Positions 41,801 to 48,797 of a stretch of DNA of 64,000 nt are shown piece by piece (the stretch's first letter is position 1; each line of letters starts with the position of its first letter). Below the pieces are notes generated by a model. That model was not told the DNA's origin. It worked only from the letters and a program-made list of their open reading frames with translations, and searched no databases. The position numbers and the translations under genes are program-made. Location of the stretch: NCBI GenBank assembly GCA_029964075.1, contig CM057149.1:3668465-3732464 (forward strand), read 5' to 3'. The DNA is from Patiria pectinifera (lineage: Eukaryota > Echinodermata > Asteroidea > Valvatida > Asterinidae).

Positions 41801-43305
41801 TTCCTTTACATTAGTACACTTGAAAGAGCGCTCTCCTGAGTCCTGAGGCTATTACATGGTGCAGGCTAGTTGACAGTGTGTCAATGGTTCCGGCCTGGTG
41901 CGACCAAATTTTTGCCCCGTTGTGCCCATGTTTTTGGGCCTAGGGGTGCACACCGGTAAATCCATCCGCCAAGCTCATGAATAAAAGTTATACCCTCAAA
42001 ATATTCTATATTAGAGAGTTCTGAGCGCCGTAAAATTGGGGAATTGAAGAGATATGGTAATGAACCGCTGGCCCGGACTCGGGGCTTCCAATTCTGAGCA
42101 TTTTGGATGCTTTTGGGTTCGAAAGTGGCGCTATTTTGCCATGTTGTGGAGGGATCGTTTTTCAAGATGGCTACTTTTCCGCTCTGGGGAAAATAGGGGT
42201 CGTCTTCTTTGGGTGAGAATATCTGGAAAAGTCAACCCAACAAAAAATGAAAAAAAAACGAAAGATGACATGTTCATCATCATATTTTTGTGCAACTTGA
42301 ATACCTGTGAGAGTTCTGATTATTTTTAAACGAATTTAGAATGGGCATTTACCACTAGTTTCTATGGGAATTTATTTGCACTGTTGCATCCCTAGTGTGC
42401 CCAATGTGCGGGCCTGGTGTACCAGTTGATCAGGCATGTGTGCCCATGTTGGCTTGTGCCCAGTGTGCCCATGGTTTGGGCACGGTGTGCTCATGTTTCT
42501 GTCCCTGTGTGCCCTCTCATTTGGAATTGTATGACCTTGAAGTGAAAATGATTGTCGTTAGGATATGCCACGTAACTTTCTAGACATGATCTGCTGAAAC
42601 CTGTACTATTGTTTTAACCATAATTACCTTGACTTTTACCCTGTAGCTTTAAAAAACAATACCCTTTTAGGGGACTCTAAAGTTCAAGACCAGCCCGCAT
42701 ACCCCCTATTGTCCCTCTTTTGTTGATGTTTTTTTTTACTAATTAGAATAATACTATAATATGAGTTGTACACAACCTCAACAGTAGACCTTCCCATATC
42801 CAGGATTTGGACGAAGCACTTTCACCTTCCATCAGGGACCAGGACCTCCCATTGCCCGTTTTCTTGTTATTTTTGCATCTTTTTGGGAAGAACTAACATG
42901 TATTTGTTGTACCACGTACCTGAAAAGTTGACCTTCGCACAATCGTTGACCTGTTTGTATATTGTCCTCTATTGTCCAAGCTCAAGTATATGAATGTTGA
43001 TACATGTACACACATAGAGAAGGTCAAGACAGACAGAGTATACCCCTTCGGCTTCGCCGGCGGGTAATAAGAAAGAGACAATGAGCCCATTGTCATCTCT
43101 CATACTCCACTAGTATGCTATACACAATGGATTTCATTCCCCCTTTAATGTACTACATACCTTTCATGAATGAGACTCCTCATCAGGCTAGTTTTTCCAA
43201 CTCGTTCTTGACCAACAATCATCAGTCGCGTGCGATGTACTGTTTCACTGCCCTTTTCGAGTGCTTTTTGGTAAACTGTCCGATTCCTTATTTCAGAAGG
43301 CACGC
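14545..43305 (-). CDS. ROCO (Roc-COR) GTPase with C-terminal death domain, 5' incomplete
   Basis: Sixteen minus-strand exons (listed singly below) have GT-AG borders and fully consistent phases and give 796 residues ending in TAA at 14545. Roc GTPase domain about residues 20-300: P-loop GQERVGKTS (31-39), STEGI (55-59), WDFAGQ (173-178), THRN (267-270) in the G4 place. COR domain from about 330: PYMGERIPLNWL, DPNWLIDSFKK, KFDLLCKRF, YYVPSML, DGLYHRLVV. Residues about 600-707 are a COR C-terminal extension and an acidic linker (EESSEEE). The rest is a death domain. ROCO proteins are GTPases that dimerise through COR, and death domains recruit partners in cell-death or innate-immune signalling; the role here is inferred. 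DAPK and MFHAS1 are relatives, but orthology is not decided. The N-terminus and any ankyrin or leucine-rich repeats lie upstream. Confidence 0.88.
14851..16206. repeat. Duplicated intron segment, copy 2 (interrupted)
   Basis: Same segment as 13695-14062 but split by the 960 bp element at 14920-15879. It includes a copy of the exon B acceptor (GTGGAAACAG, then ACGACAAGCAG) upstream of the acceptor that exon A seems to use. Confidence 0.85.
14920..15879. mobile_element. hAT-like non-autonomous element in ROCO intron
   Basis: Left end GTAGCCAGCGGGGGG and right end CCTACGCCACTG fit the CAGTGGCGTAGCC terminal pattern, with the first bases missing at left. Flanks are CATAGAG (14913-14919) and TATAGAG (15880-15886). 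The paralogous intron at 13741-13750 shows the empty site. The interior has repeated phrases such as TTACTTCGTGA(A/T) near 15368 and 15626, so it may itself contain a nested or duplicated part. No transposase is visible. Confidence 0.7.
16207..16878. other. Intron sequence, unassigned
   Basis: Intron between the acidic-linker exon and the death-domain exon. No element with paired ends was recognised. Confidence 0.5.
16879..17119 (-). CDS. ROCO exon: COR end and acidic linker
   Basis: 241 bp. Acceptor TCACAACAG, donor GTAAGC, leaves 1 base. Reads VKDFVEEHLQDLKTMWIKR, then FHFLPLNECMAKPTVVCVF and an acidic tail KEESSEEEASAP leading to the death domain. Confidence 0.9.
17657..17731 (-). CDS. 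ROCO exon: COR-B strand
   Basis: 75 bp, phase 0. Acceptor TTTGTAG, donor GTATGT. Reads VSVMRVEMYPPPRHVKAPSG. Confidence 0.85.
18038..18207 (-). CDS. ROCO exon: COR-B
   Basis: 170 bp. Acceptor TTTTCAG, donor GTAAGT. Reads DGLYHRLVVRALRWSQDLGG and ANFYVDDHHKFALQM. Confidence 0.92.
18245..18350 (+). mobile_element. tRNA-derived SINE fragment in a 170 bp intron
   Basis: ATGGTAGAGCACCGG resembles a tRNA A box and GCAAGTTCAAACCCCGC a B box, about 25 bases apart. They are followed by CCAGTCCATTTCTTTGTCG, the junction typical of tRNA-derived SINEs in marine deuterostomes. The cloverleaf is not complete, so it is not called a tRNA gene. It fills most of the intron between two COR exons, in antisense to the gene. 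Confidence 0.6.
18378..18549 (-). CDS. ROCO exon: COR hinge
   Basis: 172 bp. Acceptor GCCTCAG, donor GTAAGT, leaves 1 base. Starts with a polar Ser/Thr stretch (EEEKSSTASSTATQ), then YYVPSMLRQQ and VFYVDFKEFLP. Confidence 0.92.
18951..19106 (-). CDS. ROCO exon: COR
   Basis: 156 bp, phase 0. Acceptor CAATTGAG, donor GTATGT. Reads WDRLNDEGILEDLLIDHMW and LLDLMDKFDLLCKRF, conserved COR motifs. Confidence 0.92.
19107..19974. other. Intron sequence, unassigned
   Basis: Part of the 5.3 kb intron inside the COR domain. Nothing with coding or paired-end structure was seen. Confidence 0.45.
19975..20616. mobile_element. Element with GACTCGGACTCG repeat ends
   Basis: Both sides of an AT-rich core carry many short GACTCGG/CGGACTC/GACTTGGACTCG repeats (about 19985-20130 and 20485-20600). 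Repeated short words at both ends of a 640 bp unit are typical of non-autonomous DNA transposons with sub-terminal transposase sites. Termini and target duplication were not resolved. Related but distinct repeats are at 37120-37640 and 40682-41765. Confidence 0.5.
20617..22049. other. Intron sequence, unassigned
   Basis: No feature is supported. Short open frames here show no family motif. Confidence 0.4.
22050..22350. repeat. Dispersed repeat, copy 1
   Basis: Matches 35585-35850 at roughly 75-80%: CATTCACTGTGTGGA(A/G)TTCCGAAC, GTCCACA.A.ACCAGGTAG, TTGTGTGGACTTG, GTTTCCCC, and further AACTACACGAAA. Same orientation. Family not identified. Confidence 0.7.
22450..24240 (+). mobile_element. Decayed LINE with zinc-finger tail, internally deleted
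   Basis: The start reads RFASWNLRSMGKEISDDIT (22778-22840), an endonuclease N-terminus. The end reads CKEDMKACDTDHNTLEADAE (from about 23942) and SSFICCMCNADLCSRNRHC (24120-24180). This fits the C-terminal CKRDMKA...W...C-x2-C...H region of a well-known LINE group of metazoans. The reverse transcriptase core between them is missing or unreadable, and stops and shifts are many, so the copy is old. It sits in antisense in a ROCO intron. Confidence 0.55.
24300..24350. repeat. Purine-rich G/A tract
   Basis: About 50 bases of GGGGAGG-type sequence on the plus strand, so a C/T-rich tract on the ROCO sense strand, starting about 85 bases after the donor of a COR exon. Could form triplex or act as a splicing tract; only composition is seen. 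Confidence 0.6.
24436..24636 (-). CDS. ROCO exon: COR
   Basis: 201 bp, phase 0. Acceptor AATACTAG, donor GTAAGT. Reads ELLTMLKFYHDLGHIIYFGG and VVILDPNWLIDSFKKIL, conserved COR-A segments. Confidence 0.93.
24640..25861. other. ROCO intron, unassigned
   Basis: Contains a 136-codon open frame on the plus strand (24860-25270) with no recognisable domain. Taken as chance. Confidence 0.4.
25862..26002 (-). CDS. ROCO exon: start of COR
   Basis: 141 bp, phase 0. Acceptor CGAAACAG, donor GTACTA. Reads IQELRKHIEDVAVEE and PYMGERIPLNWLTFDD, the hallmark start of COR. Confidence 0.93.
26228..26305 (-). CDS. Possible in-frame cassette exon
   Basis: 78 bp open in phase 0 between a T-rich acceptor (TTTTGTCAAG) and a donor-like GTATAG. 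Reads SGKWHKLLWMSPPKEKQR and onward, 26 residues, very basic. The family sequence runs well without it (NKK then IQELRK), so it would be optional. Confidence 0.2.
26436..26546 (-). CDS. ROCO exon: end of Roc
   Basis: 111 bp, phase 0. Acceptor AGTGTAG, donor GTATTA. Reads IKEIFDRIREEIKGKPYNSH and VVSKFYAIENSLEDNKK, matching the G5-helix part of Roc. Confidence 0.9.
26811..27008 (-). CDS. ROCO exon: Roc G4 motif
   Basis: 198 bp, phase 0. Acceptor CCACTAG, donor GTAAGT. Reads TPIQYLDFWMQSIFTY and PPIFIVGTHRNS, the G4 region (THRN in place of the usual T/NKxD, which is common in ROCO proteins). Confidence 0.92.
27009..28328. other. ROCO intron, unassigned
   Basis: AT-rich with several ACATGTACATGT words (27330-27500), a GC-richer patch at 27960-28260, and no coding signal. 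Confidence 0.4.
28329..28427 (-). CDS. ROCO exon: Roc beta strand after switch II
   Basis: 99 bp, phase 0 both ends. Acceptor TTTGTAG, donor GTAAGC. Reads TFLSSRAIYLVVFNLSQDLD, the conserved strand after the G3 loop. Confidence 0.92.
28907..29085 (-). CDS. ROCO exon: Roc DxxG motif
   Basis: 179 bp. Acceptor TGGTAG, donor GTAAGT. Starts ASQTQATETQP, then reads KGDMKPTDVGPTLNIWDFAG and QDLYYTTHQ. WDFAGQ is the G3 motif of the Roc GTPase. Confidence 0.92.
29337..29385 (-). CDS. ROCO exon: short Roc insert
   Basis: 49 bp behind a long T tract and GACCAG. Donor GTTAGG. Reads EQYQPSPAHRPHTSSA and leaves 1 base. Low-complexity insert between switch I and the DxxG exon. Confidence 0.6.
30414..30732. 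mobile_element. hAT-like MITE inserted in the LINE
   Basis: 319 bp with ends CAAGGGCGGATCCAG and CTGGATCCGCCCTTG as perfect inverted repeats of 15 bp. It is flanked on both sides by the 8 bp TCTGGCTG (30406-30413, 30733-30740). The 8 bp duplication and end type fit hAT. The LINE reading frame (LQRLQNAAAR and ARLACRCKRSDH) resumes on each side. Confidence 0.9.
30940..31917 (-). pseudogene. LINE reverse transcriptase frame
   Basis: 325 open codons with the complete palm (AFDTIDH, GVPRGSV, YADDTQ). The normal GVPQGS is GVPRGS here. It is cut from the C-terminal part by frame change and by the MITE insertion. Confidence 0.85.
32129..33136 (-). pseudogene. LINE endonuclease frame
   Basis: 335 open codons covering the whole APE-type endonuclease with its Glu (ETWL), Asp/Asn (GDFN) and Asp-His (SDH) motifs. 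In-frame TAA and TGA separate it from the leader at 33155-33463. The protein continues in other frames downstream, near 32150. Confidence 0.85.
33551..34177. other. ROCO intron, unassigned
   Basis: May include the 5' leader of the LINE to its left. No other feature was seen. Confidence 0.4.
34178..34672. mobile_element. Foldback element flanked by TTAA
   Basis: Almost the whole 495 bp is one imperfect palindrome. The left arm starts AGAGGTTATGGAATGCTCGA and the right arm ends with its inverse (TCGAGCATTCCACAACCTCT). The centre is near 34425, where GTCCTGTTTATTACGTCACG and its inverse meet. TTAA flanks both ends, as for piggyBac-type insertion. No transposase. Arms are roughly 85-90% alike. 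Confidence 0.85.
34887..34984 (-). CDS. ROCO exon: Roc insert, polar
   Basis: 98 bp. Acceptor CTTATAG. The donor GTTAGT is weaker than the others, so the 3' border is the least certain in the gene. Reads DSTSLSQHELMIGLERE and a Lys/Gln-rich end (QQSNKKTKLT). Phase fits both neighbours. Confidence 0.6.
35585..35850. repeat. Dispersed repeat, copy 2
   Basis: Second copy of the repeat at 22050-22350, same orientation, preceded by a short GTGTAAGTGTAAGTGTAA run. Both copies lie in ROCO introns. Confidence 0.7.
36335..36423 (-). CDS. ROCO exon: Roc switch I region
   Basis: 89 bp. Acceptor ATTACAG, donor GTAGAC. Completes Arg from the previous exon and reads FNSEELSTEGITTDCAINI. STEGI fits the STDGI motif of Roc G2. 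Leaves with 1 base. Confidence 0.85.
36424..37119. other. ROCO intron, unassigned
   Basis: A G run of about 12 at 36668-36680 and C-rich patches. Nothing coding. Confidence 0.4.
37120..37640. mobile_element. CGAGT-repeat element, copy 1
   Basis: Starts near TATTTAGCTCGAGTCAATTCG and ends GACTCGAGTCATTACAACT. The right 200 bases are packed with (GAGTC)n/(GACTC)n words. Shares TATTTGAACACTAT, TTCGCAAAGTT and TCTTATTAGCCTTC with the longer copy at 40682-41765. The left terminus is missing. Confidence 0.65.
37926..38857. mobile_element. TIR element, about 930 bp, carrying a nested MITE
   Basis: 37926-37985 and 38797-38857 are inverted copies of about 60 bp (TACCCCCCGCC.TGCAAACAG, then GACGCTGGGATACTCTGAT). 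A Harbinger-like MITE sits inside at 38137-38507. No transposase was seen and the flanking duplication is unclear. Confidence 0.65.
38137..38507. mobile_element. PIF/Harbinger-like MITE, copy 1
   Basis: Ends GGCCAAAAAAAAGTCTCCGG and the inverse CCGGAGACTTTTTTTTTTTG..GGCC, flanked by TAA on both sides (38134-38136, 38508-38510). A 3 bp TAA target fits PIF/Harbinger. A second copy is at 55921-56286. Confidence 0.8.
38858..39636. other. Unassigned ROCO intron sequence
   Basis: 38970-39075 has short repeats of GTGAATATTGGCGTCAAT with an inverted GACATGG.GGCCATGTC. No coding. Confidence 0.4.
39637..39891. mobile_element. MITE with GGGCCCAATTT / TGGCTCTGCT ends
   Basis: Left GGGCCCAATTTTTTGGCTCT and right AGCAGAGCCAGGAAATTAGG..CCC are inverted copies. 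255 bp. Similar ends are familiar from marine invertebrate MITEs of the Harbinger kind. The 3 bp flanks do not match clearly. Confidence 0.65.
40682..41765. mobile_element. CGAGT-repeat element, copy 2, with nested insertion
   Basis: Left AGTTGTAACGAGTCACTGA and right TGACTCGAGTCATTACAACT form inverted ends. Sub-terminal parts are rich in (GAGTC)n on the left (40710-40800) and right (41578-41760). A TA-flanked foldback (40843-41348) was inserted right after TTTGAACACTA. Core matches copy 1 at 37120-37640. Confidence 0.7.
40843..41348. mobile_element. Foldback element, Tc1/mariner-like ends
   Basis: TA then CAGGGTGGATAAAAAA at left, TTTTTTATCCACGCTG then TA at right. The arms of about 200-240 bp are inverted (ATTCACGGTTGACTGAGCAG in both arms, AAAGGGTCTATTTAGAGACT in both). 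TA target and CAGNGTG ends fit Tc1/mariner-type MITEs. Confidence 0.8.
41766..43160. other. ROCO intron, unassigned
   Basis: Contains irregular TGTGCCCATG-like repeats (41920-41950, 42395-42500). No supported gene. Confidence 0.4.
43161..43305 (-). CDS. ROCO exon: linker and P-loop
   Basis: 145 bp. Acceptor TTTTCTAG, donor GTATGT. Enters with 2 bases of a split codon and leaves with 2. Encodes VPSEIRNRTVYQKALEKG, then MIVGQERVGKTSLMRSL, the Walker A motif of Roc. Confidence 0.9.
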
Positions 43306-44954
43306 CTAGAAAAAAAGATCGAAAAAGGCTGATTACACGTAATTCTTAACTTCTCTTACACATTTTTGATACTTGAAGTAATTCCACAAAGGTGAGCGGA
43401 TAAAAATGCATGTAACATGCATACAACTTAGAAATGTAGTAAGTATGGCTCCTTGAACAGCTTTTTCATTTGGTTTGGCCAGAAAAAGATTAGAAAACAC
43501 TGAAACGTCGATAACCTTGGACTGCAAAGTTTCTCATAATTATGTTGATGTAGTACACATTTATGCATAAACGAGGGAAAAACAAGCACATTTGTGTGGG
43601 TTGAGATTAATGAAAATTGGCCAGGTTTGCACAGTCTTTTCAGAGATGGATGGATGTGAAATACATGCATTGTACAATAATTTAAAAGCATTTAAAAAGC
43701 TATACACCTTTTTGTACTTCTTCCATTTTCTGACAACTGGCAAAAAATTACTTTAAAAATATCGTGAAAGTAGCATTTGCATTCAATAAAGAACTTCGAA
43801 CATGCATGTACTGTAGAGTCAGGCAGTTTAGCTTCATGAGCAGTTATTACATTTGCTTTTGGATAAAAATAAAATTTGGAAAACACTAAATGTCGATTAC
43901 CTGTGGTTCTACTTTTTTCATAATTTGTTCGATGTGATGTGCATATGCAGAGATAACAGATTTTGTTGAGATAATACATTATAGACGAATACAAAGTAAA
44001 TACATGTTCATATCCCATTTTTCCAACAACTGGAACAAATGCACTCGATTTTTTTTTTAGAATTTGCTAAAGCAGACCTACATTATCACCTATAAACTTA
44101 CTTAAATACATTAAACATTTGTCAAATAGCTACCTAATTTAAAACTAGTTGTTACCATGCATGGTTTATCTCAATTATACATATATATGGTTTATCTTAA
44201 TTATGTTGTTTTCACAGTTTTGTTGGAACTGCTTCTGTACATATGATATTGATATTCAATATATGATGTAATTTTGTATCTGAAAAGAATTTAACACATA
44301 GGGATTACGAACTTAATTAGTTACCCATAGAGTTCAAGTATGAATTTCAATAGTGGAACACGAATACAAGCAAAGACAAATAATCTAACTAATGAGTGGA
44401 CCCAAATCCACTGGAATTACATAGGACAGTGAAAAAGTCGTAATGTAGTAAACATGTATTTCCAATAGGGCAACTAACCACCACTCCCTTCCAACCTGCG
44501 GACAGTCAGGATCAATACCACCTTTCCTCCTATACATGAGTCTGTTCATACCGTTTTATTCTGAAGAAGGTGAGTTCCCGAATTTCTTTTTGGTTTTGTA
44601 TGAGTTTTGTAATAATGATGTTGTTGTTTTTATTAATTTTATGCATGACAAATTGATGTTTTACACCTTCACTGTTCTTGTACTTGTTTTGTAAGAGTTG
44701 AGCATGATGTATATAGTTGTTACTATTAGTATTATTTCTATCATTGACCAGCGTATCTGAAAAGAATTTTATACGGAGGACTAAGAACTAAATCAGTGAC
44801 CAGCAGAGTTCAAGTATGAATTTTAATGGTGATATACGTATACAAGCAAAGACAAAGGAACTAACTTATGAGTAAATTCAAAGCCACTGGAATTACATGG
44901 GACATTGGAGAGGTCGTAATTTCGTCAACAATTATGAATTCCCAATGAGGAGTA

Positions 44955-45135
44955 CCCGATGTTCCCCAACACCTATGTTCCCCAAAATCGTTAGGGTTAG
45001 GGTAAGGGTCAGATAGTAAGTGTTAGATGGTAAGGGTTAGAGTTAGGGTTGGGGAACACAGGTATTGGGGGACATAGGTATTGGGGAACTAGGTATTGGG
45101 GGACATAGGTATTTGGGAACATTGGTATGCACCCA
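44955..45135. repeat. Simple repeat: GGGGAACATAGGTATT and TTAGGG-like
   Basis: Inverted and direct copies of GTTCCCCAA(C/T)ACCTAT surround a short patch of GTTAGGGTTAGGGTAAGGG-like units (44990-45050). Imperfect; interrupts a segmental copy. Confidence 0.7.
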
Positions 45136-45989
45136 TTCTGAAATAGGTGAGTTCCCGCATTCTCTTCTGTTTTCCTATGTTTTTTTTTTGTTATCAATCA
45201 TGTTGCTGTTATAAATGCTGTTAAACTGTTATAAATTTGCTTTTATCGTAAATTATTATTTAATACCGACATTGCACTTTTAGTTGTAAAGGAAAAGTCT
45301 TGCATTCTTTCTATAAGTGTTAATGTTAGTATTTGTTCTAGCAGGATTCATTGTAAATTAGTTTGATTATTCATCAGTTAATTCATAAGTGTGTACCGAT
45401 TACATGCGATTTTGCTAGCTAGCGATGCGATGTCAATTATACTCGAGCTCGTCTAGGGGCTAGACGTTTTTATGGTTGAATGCGCGATTACCCGCTGCAG
45501 CGATAACCCGCCACCGCGAGAGAGCGCCGCATCACGACCGCACCCTTGCGGTGAGCGCGAATCACGTGTTGCCGGTGCACCCTATACGAAGTTGTTTGCT
45601 TGGAGTTCGTGCATACATGACTGGTCGTCAGACAATTGCGAATATTCTTCATGTTGCGCTCAGGCGCGGATATCCGGGGAGGGGGGGATGTAGGGTTCGA
45701 CTTAGCAGTAGCCCGAAAACCAAATGCTCGTCAAAACAGCGGGGATTCTCATACTTTTGGGTAAGGAGCCCTGTTGGCGAGTCAAAAATATTGGGATATG
45801 GCAAAGATGAAAGTACAGGAAGAAAGAAATCATTACATTCAAAAAGCAAACCGGTATAAATGTGTGTATAGTAAACGGTTAAAATGATATTGAAATGAAA
45901 TGTTTTTACATGTATGCCCAACCTTGGGTTATGATTAGCCTGAAAATGAATTATAAAAGACGAGTGAAATAAAACAGAGAGCCAATGTC

Positions 45990-47745
45990 ATTTATCGGAT
46001 TCCACCGCTCCGGTTTGCCTTGCCAATGAATTTTGTGATTTCTTTGTGAGCAAAGTCGATCGCATTCGCTCTGAAGGTGACAGTGTTTACTCTGGTTGTT
46101 GCACGTCCACTGATAATGTTGGTATGATTTCATTGCATTGTAGCATGTCCAGTTTTGATCTTGATACTGAGGAGGAATTAACTCATCTTATTATGCACTG
46201 TCCATCTAAATCATGTGATCTCGACCCCATGCCCACTTGGTCGGTCAAAAAAACACCTACCTGCTCTCATTCAGATTTTGTGTCGCATCGTGAATTGCTC
46301 ACTGTCTCCGGGTGTGTTTCCGGCTGAGCTCCGTAAAGCTAGGATCACTCCTGTCCTGAAGAAGCCATCTCTGGACAGTCAGCAACTCACGAGTTACCGA
46401 CCTGTGTCCAACTTACCTTTCCTCGGTAAACTCATTGAAAAAAGTGGTTTCCTCTCAAGTTGCTTCTTTCGTTCAGTCCAATAACCTGTCTAAACCACTC
46501 CAGTCTGCTTACCGACCTGCTCATAGTACTAAAACAGCACTTCTTACAGTTCGTGATGCCTTTCTCAGAGCTATTGACGCACATCAGGCAGTTTTCCTCG
46601 TTATGATCGACTTGTCGGCTGCATTCGACACAGTCGATCACAACATTCTTTTACAGAGCCTCACAAACGACTTCGGTCTATATGGATCCGTCCACCAGTG
46701 GTTTCGCTCTTACTTGAGTGACAGAACGAGTCAGGTCTGTGTGAAGGATGCCCTCTCTTCTAAGGTTCAGCTTAAATATGGTGTTCCTCAGGGATCCGTC
46801 ATCGGTCCACAAATCTTCACTTTTTACTCCCACACCATCGGTCAAATTATTCGCCGTCACTCAATTCAATCCTTCCCAGCCTGGAGATACTGAATGTTCT
46901 CTGTTTCGCTTATCTCAGTGAGTCAGAGAACTGCAATTCTGGTTGGTCACAAACAAACTCAAGATGAATCCAGACAAGACAGAATTTTTCATCGCAGCCT
47001 CACCCACTCACTTCAAACGTCTCCCACACCTCACCTCCGATCTCAACGGGCTTGTAATTCATCCTTCCTTGTCAGTCAGAAACTTAGGAGTTGTTTTCGA
47101 CCGATACATGAAGATGTCGGACCACATCACTCAACTCTGTCGATCCTTAAACTGGCATATTCGTAACATTAGTCGGATCAGGAAGTATCTTGACTTTAAT
47201 GCCTGCCATAACGCAGTCCACACCTTATTTCTCTCGAAATTAGACTACGGCTGCTGCTTATTTAACGGTATCGCAAAGGAAGATCTGTTTCGTCTTCAAC
47301 GGCTTCAAAACAGATGTGCTAGGCTCATTTTCCAGATGCCAATTTACACACATATATCTCCCCTTCTTAACCAGTTACACTGGCTTCCAGTTGCACAACG
47401 CATTCAATTCCGTACTATGGTCCACACTTACAAATCTCCCAACTCCTCTGCCCCTGATTACCTCTCTTCTCTTCTCTCAATTCGAACCGGGTCTCACTCG
47501 CAGGTAATCGGGCCTTCTCTATTGCTGCTCCACGATTGTGGAATAGTCTACCCATCCCTATCAGAAACTCCGATACTGTGCAAACCTTCAAGAAGGCTCT
47601 CAAAACCCATCCCCCCCCCAAAAAAAAACCATAGCTGGTCGTACGCCCTTGTTGTTTTTCTGTTGTTCTTTCTGTAGTTCTTCTTTCTTTGTTTCAGCGC
47701 CTTGTATCCTTTGGCAATTTGGCGCTCTATAAATCCGGTTATTAT
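45990..47745 (+). mobile_element. CR1-type LINE, 5'-truncated and broken
   Basis: Begins around NEFCDFFVSKVDRIRSEG (46025). SKSCDLDPMPTW, SYRPVSNLPFLGKLIEK, YRPAHSTKTALL, IDLSAAFDTVDHNIL and YGVPQGSVIGP follow. The YADD segment is lost or shifted near 46890. The frame 46943-47677 then gives NPDKTEFFIAAS, LGVVFDRYMK, LQRLQNRCARL and LHWLPVAQRI. The tail GCGCTCTATAAATCCGG ends near 47745. Several frame breaks. No endonuclease. Confidence 0.88.
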
Positions 47746-47869
47746 GATAAAAATCACTACAAGGTAGACGCCCAGGTTAAGTGACATTAAACAGCCGTCA
47801 GATTGAAACTCCATCGTAACTGGATGTCTAACTATAGGGCTTGGCAAGGACTTCGTACTTTTTAGAATG

Positions 47870-48190
47870 CATGATTCACATTGCGAAGGAGGACGGTTCA
47901 ACAATGATATTAGCCAGATGGAAGGTCAAACGTTCACAATGCGAAGGTACATGGTTCGTATTGCGAAGAAGCAAGGTGCAACGTTGACATCAAACATGAT
48001 CAATGGTATACATTGGAGGATCGAACGTGAATATTAATAAGTTGGAACATTTACATTAAGAAGAAACAACTTCCAAAATGCGATATTAAGCCACGTGCAA
48101 CGTGCATATTGCGAAGGTACAACGTCAATATTAAGAGGTTACAAGGTTCACATTAAAAAGGTCAATATCAAAATGTCGTTCCAGGGCCAT
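47870..48190. repeat. Short irregular repeats, GCGAAGGT.CA.CGTT type
   Basis: Words such as ATTGCGAAGGTACAACGT, GGTTCACATT and CGTGAATATTAA return about every 30 bases with low fidelity. A similar style appears at 1860-1960. Looks like an old minisatellite. Confidence 0.45.
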
Positions 48191-48469
48191 CGTACGGAAG
48201 GAAATTTGTAAGACGTCCTTCACCCTTCAAACATTCAACATGATGGATCAAGTTTGAAAATATTATATTTCAAAATTCATTTGTAGACACCTTTTATACA
48301 AATAAGGAGTTTGAGAGAGGATGTTTGAAAAGTATGACACTTTTTTTTCATCTCCCTGCAAGATGCACGCTTTGATAAACCCCATTCCCATCTCTACTCC
48401 GGCGTCCAACACATAAACTGGTTCCCGTACGTAGTACGTGCATGTCATATTTAAACAATAAAAAAAAAA

Positions 48470-48556
48470 TCAATCAAAAATTCACTTGACTTGGAAACAA
48501 AATTGACTTGAGACTTGAATTTGACTTGGAAAAAAATGACTTCATTGCAACTCTGC
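48470..48556. repeat. GACTTG-rich element end
   Basis: TTCACTTGACTTGGAAAC, then TTGACTTGAGACTTGAATT, ending ATGACTTCATTGCAACT. This resembles the right end of the CGAGT-repeat elements (TCATTACAACT), so it is probably a decayed end of a related family. Confidence 0.4.
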
Positions 48557-48776
48557 GTGTACCATCTCTTGAGACTTTATATTTGTTCATATTGTCATTT
48601 CATGAGTCACTGTTCCATTTGTACATTTATATAATGGGAAACGATCAGTGATGTTCAAGTTCTTGATTTACAATGAAAATAAATATGTACAGTACACTTT
48701 GGCAGTATGTGTACCAATTTCAATAGGACATGAACTGTACTTCGAGTGTAAATTCAGAGAACAGCAGGCAACTTAC

Positions 48777-48797
48777 TTTTCGTAGCTCCTCTGAAAA
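48777..48797 (-). CDS. Candidate ROCO microexon (21 bp)
   Basis: The minus strand has a T-rich tract, TTTTGCAG, 21 bases, then GTAAGTTGC, all good splice signals. In the phase required by the P-loop exon it reads FRGATK and joins S-VPSEIRNR without a stop. Linkers of this kind precede Roc domains in invertebrate ROCO proteins. A paralogous microexon is at 54038-54064. Confidence 0.4.

Noticed and set aside
41881-42165. 94-residue minus-strand protein
   Set aside because: No motif, no neighbours in phase, and short irregular repeats around it.
45472-45859. 127-residue plus-strand protein
   Set aside because: Arg-rich translation of a GC-rich patch, no domain, and it overlaps another open frame.
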